A stretch of DNA of 52,947 nucleotides from Gemmatimonadota bacterium (GTDB lineage: Bacteria > Gemmatimonadota > Gemmatimonadetes > Longimicrobiales > Gaopeijiaceae), in assembly GCA_030827315.1 (NCBI GenBank), contig JAURER010000020.1:1-52947 (forward strand). Reading direction: 5' to 3'. The notes under the pieces are model-generated. The model saw nothing but the letters and a program-made list of their open reading frames with translations. It was not told where the DNA came from and did not search any database. The position numbers were made by a program, and so were the translations under genes. How positions within the stretch are numbered: the first letter of the stretch is position 1; the number at the start of each line of letters is the position of its first letter. Positions 39,126 through 47,199 of the stretch are shown here, one piece after another.

Positions 39126-41228
39126 TCAGAGCGCCCGTCGCGTGACCGCGTGCACGCGTGCCATGAAGCGGGCCGCGTCGATCGACTTCTCCACGTAGTC
39201 GTCGGCCCCGGCCTCCAGGAGCTCCGCCTCCAGGGCATCGCTGCCCGTGGCGGTCCGGATGAGTACCGGAAGTGCCGACGTGTCCACGGATCCCCGAATC
39301 TGATCCAGCACCTCCCGCCCTCCGAGGCCTGGCATGGCGAGGTCGAGGATGATGAGCTTGAAGTCCTGGTCGACCTTGAGCATGTCGAGTGCCTTGTGCC
39401 CGTCCTCCGCCTCCTCGACCTCGAACCCGTCTCGCTCCAGGACAAATCGGATCAGGAGGCGGGCCTCCTCGTCGTCGTCCACAAGGAGAATTCTCGGCGG
39501 CCCGACCGTCACCTCGCCCGTGCTGTCGTCGAGTCCCTGCCCGAGCACCCGCTCGACCTCGGCCAGAGTGGTCCTGGCCTTCCCGACCCACTCGAGCCCC
39601 ACTTCGTGCAGCGTGCGCATGCCACTCTGCTTCGCGACGCGCTCGAGCGTCGCGCGGCCCTTCCTCTGCTCGATCGCCTGCTGGAAGCGCGGTCCCACGA
39701 CGAGCACCTCATTGACCGGCAGGCGGCCCCGGTAGCCCGTGAAGCCGCACTCGTTGCACCCGACGGCCCTCACCACGGGTTCCATCCCGTGCCGCTCGGT
39801 GAGCCGCCGCTCCTCGGGCGTGAGGTGCCCGCGCACGGGCTCCGCGCACGCCGCGCACACCCGGCGCAGCAGCCGCTGCGCGATGGCCCCCCGCATCGTC
39901 TGCGAGATCGTACCGTACTGAAGTCCCATGTCCGCGAGGCGGGCGATCGTGGAGACCGCGTCGTTGGCGTGGACCGTGGTGAGCACCAGGTGACCGGTCA
40001 ACGCAGCCTGCGCTGCGGTGACCGCGGTCTCGTTGTCGCGGATCTCCCCCACGAGGATGATGTCGGGGTCCTGCCGCAGCATCGCCCGCAGCGCGCTGGC
40101 GAAGGTCATGCCCTGCTTGGTCTGGACCTGCGTCTGCGTGACACCGCCCAGTTCGTACTCGATGGGGTCCTCGACGGTCATGATGTTGACCCGTCCGTCC
40201 GCAAGCTCCCGCAGCGCCCCGTAAAGCGTCGTCGTTTTTCCCGAACCGGTCGGCCCTGTCACCACGACAATGCCGTCGCGGTGGGTCAGCAGGTCGCGAA
40301 GGCGGTCGAGCTCGGCCTTCGGGATGTCGAGATCGTCGAGGGAAAGCGAACTGCTCGAGTCGAGAATGCGAATCACGCACTTCTCGGCCCCGCCGGCCGG
40401 AATGGTAGAGACGCGCAGGTCGTAGCCCCGTGCCTTGACCTGAACGCGTGCCTTCCCGTCCTGGGGGCGGAGCCGGTCGGCGATGTCGAGACGTGAGAGC
40501 ACCTTGACCCGAGACACGATGCGGTTGAGCGCCGCCATCGGGAGGTCCATGTGCTTCCGGAGGACCCCGTCGACGCGATACCGTACGGCCCCAAGCCGGC
40601 GCCCCGGCTCGATGTGGATGTCCGACGCACCGACCGTGATGGCGTCACGGACGATGAGGTTGGTGAGCTTCACCACCGGCGTGGCCGAGACGTCGTCCTC
40701 GGAAATGGACTCCGGGCCCATCTCCTCCAAGACCTTGACCGCGTCCTCGCCGATGTCGTCGCCGAGTCCGCCCAGCAGCGTCTCGACGGCGCGCTCGGGT
40801 GAATATCGCCCGTCGAGCGCCTCCTGGATCACGCCCGGGGCGGCCACCTGAAACAGCAGCGCCCGGCCCGCGGTGAAGCCGAGGGCCCGTTCCGCCTCCA
40901 CGTTCGTTGGATCGCACGTCGCCACGATGAAGTACCGGTCGTCCTCGGCCACGGGGTAGACGTGGTGCCTCCGCGCCATCGTCTCGGGAATCACGAGGGC
41001 GGCATTCGGGTCGGCGCGGTGAACGTCCGCCACGTCCAGTCGGAAGTACTCCGCCACCATGCGTGAGAGGGCGTCGTCAGACAGATCGTAGGCGCGCGTG
41101 ACGTCCGTCCAGGCCTCCAAGGCGCTCGCGCCCGCAGGTATCTCCGGGCGCTGACGGTCCGAATGACCCGCGCGTTCGGCGATGCGCACCATCCAGTGCA
41201 CGGCGTGTCCCCGGGCGGCCTCGCTCAT
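39126..41228 (-). CDS. GspE/PilB-type ATPase fused to a C-terminal receiver domain
   Basis: 700 residues. An N-terminal MshEN/T2SSE_N-like domain spans about 40-150. A GspE/PulE/PilB ATPase spans about 180-565, with Walker A GPTGSGKT (325-332), Walker B IILVGEIRD (390-398), the His box TTVHAND (417-423), and the zinc cysteines C458, C461, C491, C494. After a short linker, a response-regulator domain spans 578-700 with the acidic pocket DDD (584-586), phospho-acceptor D629 in ILDLAMPG, T659, and K681. Type II secretion and type IV pilus ATPases normally end after the zinc domain. Its start overlaps the diguanylate cyclase stop by 4 bases. No pilin or secretin genes are nearby. Confidence 0.9.
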   Translation of the reverse strand: MSEAARGHAVHWMVRIAERAGHSDRQRPEIPAGASALEAWTDVTRAYDLSDDALSRMVAEYFRLDVADVHRADPNAALVIPETMARRHHVYPVAEDDRYFIVATCDPTNVEAERALGFTAGRALLFQVAAPGVIQEALDGRYSPERAVETLLGGLGDDIGEDAVKVLEEMGPESISEDDVSATPVVKLTNLIVRDAITVGASDIHIEPGRRLGAVRYRVDGVLRKHMDLPMAALNRIVSRVKVLSRLDIADRLRPQDGKARVQVKARGYDLRVSTIPAGGAEKCVIRILDSSSSLSLDDLDIPKAELDRLRDLLTHRDGIVVVTGPTGSGKTTTLYGALRELADGRVNIMTVEDPIEYELGGVTQTQVQTKQGMTFASALRAMLRQDPDIILVGEIRDNETAVTAAQAALTGHLVLTTVHANDAVSTIARLADMGLQYGTISQTMRGAIAQRLLRRVCAACAEPVRGHLTPEERRLTERHGMEPVVRAVGCNECGFTGYRGRLPVNEVLVVGPRFQQAIEQRKGRATLERVAKQSGMRTLHEVGLEWVGKARTTLAEVERVLGQGLDDSTGEVTVGPPRILLVDDDEEARLLIRFVLERDGFEVEEAEDGHKALDMLKVDQDFKLIILDLAMPGLGGREVLDQIRGSVDTSALPVLIRTATGSDALEAELLEAGADDYVEKSIDAARFMARVHAVTRRAL

Positions 41229-42157
41229 CCTTTCCCCAGCGTGCTCGGTCGCTTGGCGTTCTTCTCGCGGTACATCGCCTCGTCCGCCGCTGCGACCAGA
41301 TCTCTGAGCCGAACCCCCGGATCGTCCTCCAGATGCACCATGCCGATGCTGACGGAGAGCGAATAGGGTTCCGAACGGTTCTGATTGAAGTCGTCGACTC
41401 GCTCCCGCAGACGCGCGACCAGAGTCTCCGATCGCTCATCGGCGGCCTCGAGAGCCAGAACCCCGAACTCGTCTCCGCCCAGGCGGGCGATGATGTCGGA
41501 GCGCCTGAAGGTCGCACGCAGGATATCTGCCACCTTGCGAAGAGCCCGGTCGCCCACGTGGTGCCCCAACGAGTCGTTGATCGTCTTGAGGCGGTCGAGA
41601 TCGAAATACACCATGGTGATCCCGCGCCCCGACCGGCGAGCTAGCTTTAGATGCTGTTCCCCGAGATCCGCGAATCCACGGCGATTGTACAGTCCGGTAA
41701 GGTCGTCGATCAGCGAAAGACTGCGCAGCGCCTCGAAGAGCCGGTGACGCTCGATGGCGTGCCGGACCGAACGCACGATCAGCGACGGTCCCATCTCGCC
41801 CTGCACCAGGTAGTCCTGCGCTCCGGCCTGCACGCTGGAGAACGCCTCCCCCTCGTTCGGCTCGGCGGAGATCACGAGGATGGGGAGGTCGGGGGCGAGC
41901 GCGTACACCCGCTCGAAGGTCACCATTCCCTGGCTGTCCGCGAGGTCGAGGTTGAGGAGGACCGCGTCGAGTCCGCCCCTCGTCAGCCTCGCGAGTGCCT
42001 GGCTGAGCTCGCCCACCCACTCGACCTGCAGGACACCGGCGTGCGATACCGCGAGCCCTGCCTCAACCTTCTCGAGGGCGTACTCGTCCGGGTCGACGAG
42101 CAGGACGTTGATCGGCCGATGCTGCAGAAGAGCGCTCCTTGCAACGGGATCGGGCAC
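41225..42157 (-). CDS. Diguanylate cyclase with degenerate receiver domain
   Basis: 310 residues, REC (about 15-135) then GGDEF (about 145-305). The cyclase half looks active: GGDEF at 227-231, FDLDRLKTINDSLGH as metal and base site, and the inhibitory I-site RRSD at 218-221, exactly five residues before GGDEF. The receiver keeps the acidic pair D22/D24 and S97 but has N69 (VLLNLDLAD) at the phospho-acceptor position and Q119 (DYLVQG) for the invariant Lys. It should therefore not be switched by ordinary phosphorylation. The gene overlaps the ATPase-REC gene, so c-di-GMP made here probably acts on that ATPase. Confidence 0.92.
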   Translation of the reverse strand: MPDPVARSALLQHRPINVLLVDPDEYALEKVEAGLAVSHAGVLQVEWVGELSQALARLTRGGLDAVLLNLDLADSQGMVTFERVYALAPDLPILVISAEPNEGEAFSSVQAGAQDYLVQGEMGPSLIVRSVRHAIERHRLFEALRSLSLIDDLTGLYNRRGFADLGEQHLKLARRSGRGITMVYFDLDRLKTINDSLGHHVGDRALRKVADILRATFRRSDIIARLGGDEFGVLALEAADERSETLVARLRERVDDFNQNRSEPYSLSVSIGMVHLEDDPGVRLRDLVAAADEAMYREKNAKRPSTLGKG

Positions 42158-42265
42158 GCGGGTCGTGTGGATTCGGAGGACTGCGGCAAGCCCCGGCCCG
42201 CCTACCGGCTCAAGGTAACGCCCTCAGGCGGCCGAGGACCACAGTGGACTGCGGGGCACGGCCGG

Positions 42266-42286
42266 GGCGCCCGTGTCGGGGGCGCC
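42266..42286 (-). terminator. GC hairpin between the small secreted ORF and the cyclase
   Basis: GGCGCCC-N7-GGGCGCC forms a 7-bp stem on either strand, 24 bases past the stop at 42310. No T-run follows. Confidence 0.35.
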
Positions 42287-42309
42287 GGGCGATCGCCACG
42301 CCGACGTAT

Positions 42310-42498
42310 TCAGGTCCCCGCCGCGAGTTCCACCGCCTGGCCGGGGGTCGAATCGTCCGGTGCCTGCTGGGCGTGGGCGGAGATCGCGGAGACGGCCAGC
42401 AGCAGCGTGCCGATCACGAGGGCCCGCAATGCGATCCGGTCGACCGTGTCGCACCAGCCCTCCACGAGATGTCTGGCGTGCATCCGATCGTTCATCAT
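42310..42498 (-). CDS. Small exported protein, unknown
   Basis: 62 residues from ATG 42498 with an AGGGGGG ribosome site about 8 bases upstream. A hydrophobic stretch (ALVIGTLLLAVSAISA) ends in AHA-Q, a good signal-peptidase site, leaving a mature peptide of only about 20 residues. It could instead be a single-helix membrane protein. It lies 152 bases upstream of the cyclase in the same direction. I do not recognise it, and coding status is inferred. Confidence 0.45.
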   Translation of the reverse strand: MMNDRMHARHLVEGWCDTVDRIALRALVIGTLLLAVSAISAHAQQAPDDSTPGQAVELAAGT

Positions 42499-42770
42499 AA
42501 CGGTCGCCCCCCTCTCCGACTGGCTGCCTTCGAGTCTCACCCTCGCGAGCCCCGGATCGGAGGCCCGACCGAATCCGGTGGGCTGATCACCGGCTCCACT
42601 CCCCGCCTCACCACACCCTCCGGACGGGCCCCGCTCAATCCGTTTCGCGCCCCTCCCTTCGTGAAGTCCGCGTCAAAAGTTTCGCGTGCGCCGCACGAGG
42701 CGGCGGCGTACCATGGGGCGTCCGTCGAAACCCGCACCGCCGAACACCCCGATCGACCATCGGAGACCCC

Positions 42771-44852
42771 ATGCGCATGGCCCGTTCCCGCCCCGTCTTC
42801 TCCGTCCCCTCCGCGCTTACCCACGCCCTGCCCCTGGCCATGGCGATCGTCCTCGGAGCGGTGCCGCAGCCGGCCGGAGCACAGGCCGCGCCGTGTGCCG
42901 ACGAGGCATACCGGCACTTCGACTTCTGGGAAGGTCGCTGGGTCGTCCGTGCAACAAACGGCATGCTGGCCGGCCACAACACGCTCACGGTGGAGCTGGG
43001 CGAGTGTGTCCTCGCAGAGCACTACGTGACGCCCGCAGGGTTCGAGGGACGCAGCCTCAACGTGTTCGACGCCTCGCGCGGCGTTTGGCACCAGACGTGG
43101 ATGGACAACACCGGGCTGCTGCTCGTGCTGGAGGGCAGCTACGCGAACGGGCGCATGGTCATGCAGGGCGAGACCGTGGGCGCCGACGGCACGGTCACGC
43201 GCAACCGGCTCACCTGGTCACGCCCCTTCGAAAGCACGGACCGCGTGCGTCAGCTCTGGGAGACGTCCACCGACGGCGGCGCCACCTGGAGCACGAGGTT
43301 CGACGGTCTGTACCTCCGGCAGAGCAGTTCGGTGGACTGGGACGTCCTGCTGCGCGGCGGCACGGTGGTCGACGGGAGCGGGCAGCCGGGCTTCTCGGCG
43401 GACGTCGCTATCCGTGGCGACCGCATCGTCAGAGTCTCTCGCGCGCCCCTCGATCCGGCGCGCGCCGCGAGGGTCATCGACGCCGTAGGCAGGGTTGTCG
43501 CCCCCGGCTTCGTGGACATCCACACCCACCTCGACCCCCTCCTGCGCCTTCCCGGTGGGGAAAGCCACGTGCGACAGGGCGTGACGACAGCGCTGGGTGG
43601 TCCGGACGGGGGCTCGCCCTGGCCACTGGCCGAGTACCTGGCCCAGGCCGACTCCGTGGGCGTCGGCCTCAACGTGGGGTACACGGTCGGTCACAACACG
43701 GTGCGCGAGGCCGTCATGGGGCTGGCATCCCGGGTCCCCACGCCGGGCGAACTGGACCAGATGCGGGCCATGATCGCCCGAGGCATGGACGACGGCGCCT
43801 GGGGGATCTCGACCGGCCTGAGGTATCTGCCCGGGGCCTTCTCGGACGTCGACGAGGTCGTGGAGCTGTCGAAGGAGGCGGCCGTCCGAGGCGGCTTCTA
43901 CACGTCGCACCTCCGCGAGGAGGGCCTCGGACTCTTCGAAGGCGTGTCGGAGGCCCTCGAGATCGGTCGGCGGGCGGACATACCCGTGGTGCTGACGCAC
44001 CACAAGGCGGTAGGTGCGCCCATGTGGGGCTCCTCGGCCCGGACGCTCGCCATGGTCGACTCCGCGCGTGTCGCGGGCACGGATGTGATGCTCGACCAGT
44101 ACCCGTATACGGCCAGCTACTCGGGCATCACGATTCTCGTGCCGGCGTGGGCGATGGAAGGCGGCTCGGATGCCCTGCTCGAGCGCATGGACGACCCGGT
44201 CCTCGCCGACAGCGTCCTGTCCGGAATCGAGTACAACATCGTCAACGACCGCGGCGGCAACGACCTTCGCCGGGTGCAGCTGGCCCTCGTCCCGTGGGAC
44301 CGGTCCCTGGAGGGTCTCACGCTCTACGACTGGGCCGTTCGCGACGGTCTGGATCCGACCCCGGCGACGGGGGCGCGCCTGGTCGTCGAAGCGGTCCGGC
44401 GCGGAGGGGCCAGCGGGATCTATCACGCGCTCTCGGAGCAAGACGTCGAGGCGATCATGGCCCACCCTCAAACCATGATCGCCTCCGACGGCCGACTCGT
44501 AGCCCCGGGTGACGGCCACCCCCACCCCCGCTGGTACGGTACCTTCCCGCGCGTCCTGGGTCTCTACGCCCGCGAGCGTGGCGTCCTCGCCCTAGAGCAG
44601 GCGGTACGGAAGATGACCGCGATGCCGGCCGAGCGGATCGGGCTTCGCGAGCGCGGGCAGATCCGCGCCGGCTGGTATGCCGACGTGGTCGTCTTCGACC
44701 CCCTGTCCGTGGCCGACCGTGCGACCTTCGAGGAGCCCCACCAGTACCCGGTCGGGATCGAGTACGTGCTGGTCAACGGGGTCCTCGCGGTAGACGCGGG
44801 GCAGTACCACGACGTGCGATCCGGACGGGTCCTCCGGCGGGGAAGAGACTGA
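42771..44852 (+). CDS. D-aminoacylase-type amidohydrolase with an N-terminal DUF1579-like domain
   Basis: 693 residues. A signal peptide (MAIVLGAVPQPAGA-Q) is followed by a beta-rich region (about 42-185) opening with FDFWEGRWVV, typical of DUF1579-like calycin folds. A complete amidohydrolase begins near 187 with WDVLLRGGTVVDGSG. Metal ligands are visible: FVDIHTHLDP (HxH), SHLREEG, LTHHKAVG, and IASDGRLV. The GGPDGGSPWP segment replaces the Cys-containing GNCG loop of some D-aminoacylases. Likely substrates are N-acyl-D-amino acids in the periplasm. The two domains are usually separate proteins, so this is an unusual fusion. GGAG lies 5 bases before the ATG. Confidence 0.86.
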   Translation: MRMARSRPVFSVPSALTHALPLAMAIVLGAVPQPAGAQAAPCADEAYRHFDFWEGRWVVRATNGMLAGHNTLTVELGECVLAEHYVTPAGFEGRSLNVFDASRGVWHQTWMDNTGLLLVLEGSYANGRMVMQGETVGADGTVTRNRLTWSRPFESTDRVRQLWETSTDGGATWSTRFDGLYLRQSSSVDWDVLLRGGTVVDGSGQPGFSADVAIRGDRIVRVSRAPLDPARAARVIDAVGRVVAPGFVDIHTHLDPLLRLPGGESHVRQGVTTALGGPDGGSPWPLAEYLAQADSVGVGLNVGYTVGHNTVREAVMGLASRVPTPGELDQMRAMIARGMDDGAWGISTGLRYLPGAFSDVDEVVELSKEAAVRGGFYTSHLREEGLGLFEGVSEALEIGRRADIPVVLTHHKAVGAPMWGSSARTLAMVDSARVAGTDVMLDQYPYTASYSGITILVPAWAMEGGSDALLERMDDPVLADSVLSGIEYNIVNDRGGNDLRRVQLALVPWDRSLEGLTLYDWAVRDGLDPTPATGARLVVEAVRRGGASGIYHALSEQDVEAIMAHPQTMIASDGRLVAPGDGHPHPRWYGTFPRVLGLYARERGVLALEQAVRKMTAMPAERIGLRERGQIRAGWYADVVVFDPLSVADRATFEEPHQYPVGIEYVLVNGVLAVDAGQYHDVRSGRVLRRGRD

Positions 44853-44946
44853 AGCGGTCGGGCCTGCTCCCCGGTATCCATCGCGTCCGGTGCCGGGTGG
44901 CGGGACGCGAGCTACTGCGTCGCGCGGTGCCGGAGTATCTTCCAGC

Positions 44947-45894
44947 ATGACGCACGCGCCCGAGATCCTCGCCCGTCTCGAGGAGACGCTGGGTACCGGG
45001 CGCGTCGAGCGCGACGTGCCCCTCGCCCGGATGACGACGTTCCGCATCGGCGGGCCGGCCGACTTCCTCGTGCGCGCCCGCACCGCCGACGAGCTCGCGA
45101 GCGCCGTGACCGCGGCCCGCGACATCGGGATCGACTGGTTCCTGCTCGGGCACGGGGCCAACGTTCTGGTGGCGGACCGTGGTTTTCGCGGCCTCGTCAT
45201 CCGATCGGAGGTAGCCGGGATCGAGGCCCTCGGAGACGGACGCGTGCGCGCGGGCGCGGGCGTCGAGGTCTTCCCGGACCTCATCGAGGCGACGGTCTCG
45301 CGCGGGCTCGGCGGGCTGCACCACTTCGTCGGAATCCCGAGCACCGTCGGCGGCGCCCTCTGGCAGAACCTCCACTTCCTGTCCCCCGCCCCGGAACGAG
45401 AGCGGACCGTCTTCATCGAGGAGTCCCTGGAGTCCGCCGACCTCCTCACGGAAGAAGGGGTGCGCAGGACGGTCGACACCGCCTACTTCGAATTCGGCTA
45501 CGACCAGAGCGTCCTCCACCATCGGCGTGACGTCGTGCTCTCGGCTACGTTTCGCCTCCAGACCGAGGCGGTCGAAGACCTTCGGCGCGTCATGAGAGAG
45601 AATCTGGCGTGGCGGGCCGAGCGGCACCCCGACCTTTGGCTTTACCCGAGCGCCGGCTCGATCTTCCAGAAGATCGAGGGGATCGGAGCCGGCCGGCTGA
45701 TCGACGAGTGCGGGCTCAAGGGCCGCGTTTCCGGTGGTGCGGCCATCTTCCACCGCCACGCGAACATCGTCGTGAACCTCGGCGGCGCGACGGCCTCCGA
45801 CGTACGGGCGCTCATCGACCTCGCACGCGAAACGGTGCTCCGAGAAACCGGCTACGACCTCGTACCCGAGATCACGTTCGTCGGCGACTTCTGA
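44947..45894 (+). CDS. murB: UDP-N-acetylenolpyruvoylglucosamine reductase
   Basis: FAD enzyme that reduces UDP-GlcNAc-enolpyruvate to UDP-MurNAc in peptidoglycan synthesis. The 315 residues start MTHAPEILARL at ATG 44947. TTFRIGGPADFLV (FAD site), LGHGANVLVADRGFRGLVI, and GIPSTVGGALWQN follow. The catalytic loop is YPSAGSIFQKIEG, and the protein ends with VPEITFVGDF. It stands alone here, away from other mur genes, and converges on the esterase gene with a 6-base gap. Confidence 0.95.
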   Translation: MTHAPEILARLEETLGTGRVERDVPLARMTTFRIGGPADFLVRARTADELASAVTAARDIGIDWFLLGHGANVLVADRGFRGLVIRSEVAGIEALGDGRVRAGAGVEVFPDLIEATVSRGLGGLHHFVGIPSTVGGALWQNLHFLSPAPERERTVFIEESLESADLLTEEGVRRTVDTAYFEFGYDQSVLHHRRDVVLSATFRLQTEAVEDLRRVMRENLAWRAERHPDLWLYPSAGSIFQKIEGIGAGRLIDECGLKGRVSGGAAIFHRHANIVVNLGGATASDVRALIDLARETVLRETGYDLVPEITFVGDF

Positions 45895-45900
45895 GTCGCG

Positions 45901-46602
45901 CTACCGTCCGGAAGATCCGGCCTGGTGCCCCCGCCTGCCCGCTCGGGCGACCCCGACAAGAGCGACCAGCGTGTCCTCGTGAATGTCGTGCCCGCCGTCG
46001 TAGCGAACGGATCGGACGCGGATACCGGCCTCGTTCAGGCGCACCGCCTCTTCTTCCGCCAGCCGAGCCGAGAGCGCCGGGTCCGCGTTGCCGCGCACCG
46101 TCACGACCTCGACGCCGGCGAGGGCCTTCGTGGCCCGGTCGAGGTCGAGATCGGGTGGGGTGAAGTCGCCCCAGAGGATCAGGCGCGCCGGGCGCAGCGT
46201 CCCGTGCACCACCCACCGGGTCGCGGTGGCGACACCCTGCGAGAAGCCGAGAACGTTCACGGGGCGTCCTGGCACCTGCGCGACGATGGCGCCCGCAAGC
46301 CGTTCGAGGTACGCCACGTAGTCCCGGATCTCGTGTTCACGGTCCTCGCGCGTCATCCACGTCGCCCCGACGGTCGCGCCCGGCCCGTGCCGACCGACCG
46401 TCGAAGCCACGTAGAAGCGCGACAGGGCCTCGGGTGCGACGATGAGCCTCGTGCCGTCGTCGACCGCCGCGAACCGCTTGAGGAAACGTCGTGCAAGCTG
46501 ACGATATCCGTGCAGTACGAACCAGATCTCGCCGGCGCTTCGGGCGTCCCCCAGCGTCCAGTACCGGGCCGTGCGGGCGACCTCCAGGTGATGCTCGATC
46601 AC
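45901..46602 (-). CDS. Alpha/beta hydrolase, carboxylesterase/phospholipase type
   Basis: 233 residues. The oxyanion-side motif is FVLHGYRQLA, the nucleophile elbow is LGFSQGVATA (Ser121), and a late His in DGGHDIHEDT completes a probable triad. This matches the small YpfH/Est-type serine hydrolases, which cut short-chain esters. The region DPAL supplies a likely Asp. The start is GTG 46600-46602, overlapping the rfbC stop. No substrate can be assigned. Confidence 0.83.
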   Translation of the reverse strand: MIEHHLEVARTARYWTLGDARSAGEIWFVLHGYRQLARRFLKRFAAVDDGTRLIVAPEALSRFYVASTVGRHGPGATVGATWMTREDREHEIRDYVAYLERLAGAIVAQVPGRPVNVLGFSQGVATATRWVVHGTLRPARLILWGDFTPPDLDLDRATKALAGVEVVTVRGNADPALSARLAEEEAVRLNEAGIRVRSVRYDGGHDIHEDTLVALVGVARAGRRGHQAGSSGR

Positions 46603-47162
46603 GCCGGTCGGATGCGAAACGGGTTCTCACACCGGGCGAGCGTGGGCTGCCGCTGATCCGCGTCCGACAGGACCGGGTCGGACACGGGCCACTGGATGCC
46701 GAGGGCGGGGTCGTTCCACCGGATGCCCCGGCTCAGTTCGGCACGGTAGGGGGCGGTGACCTTGTAGGACACGTCGGCCGTGTCCGAGAGCACGCAGTAG
46801 CCGTGCGCGAAGCCGGGCGGGATCCAGAGCAGCTCACCGTCGTCCCTGTCGAGAATGCGCGACACCCACCGGCCGTACGTCGGCCCACCCACGCGCAGGT
46901 CCACCGCCACGTCGAAGATCGTGCCCCGCACCACGCCGACGAGCTTTCCCTGTGCGGCGGGGGGCAACTGGTAGTGGAGCCCGCGCAGCACGCCACGCAC
47001 GGACAGCGCTACGTTGTCTTGCACGAACCGCGCCGTGATGCCGGCCGCGGCGAAGGCTTCTTCCCGGTAGACCTCCATGAAGAAGCCCCGGTCGTCCAGG
47101 TGGCGCTGCGGACGTACGACCACCACGTCACGGATCTTGAGCGGTTCGAAGGTGAACGACAT
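46599..47162 (-). CDS. rfbC: dTDP-4-dehydrorhamnose 3,5-epimerase
   Basis: Cupin-fold enzyme of dTDP-L-rhamnose synthesis. The 187 residues include DRGFFMEVYREEAF, FVQDNVALSVRGVLRGLHYQ with the catalytic His of GLHYQ, KLVGVVRGTIFDVAVDLR, and WIPPGFAHGYCVLSD. The C-terminal region RWNDPALGIQWP is standard. The ATG at 47160-47162 yields the usual start. The other rml genes are not in the window, so its pathway partners are elsewhere. Confidence 0.95.
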   Translation of the reverse strand: MSFTFEPLKIRDVVVVRPQRHLDDRGFFMEVYREEAFAAAGITARFVQDNVALSVRGVLRGLHYQLPPAAQGKLVGVVRGTIFDVAVDLRVGGPTYGRWVSRILDRDDGELLWIPPGFAHGYCVLSDTADVSYKVTAPYRAELSRGIRWNDPALGIQWPVSDPVLSDADQRQPTLARCENPFRIRPA

Positions 47163-47199
47163 GCGCGCGCGGGGTTGCGGGGCCGATGGGTTGCTAAAG

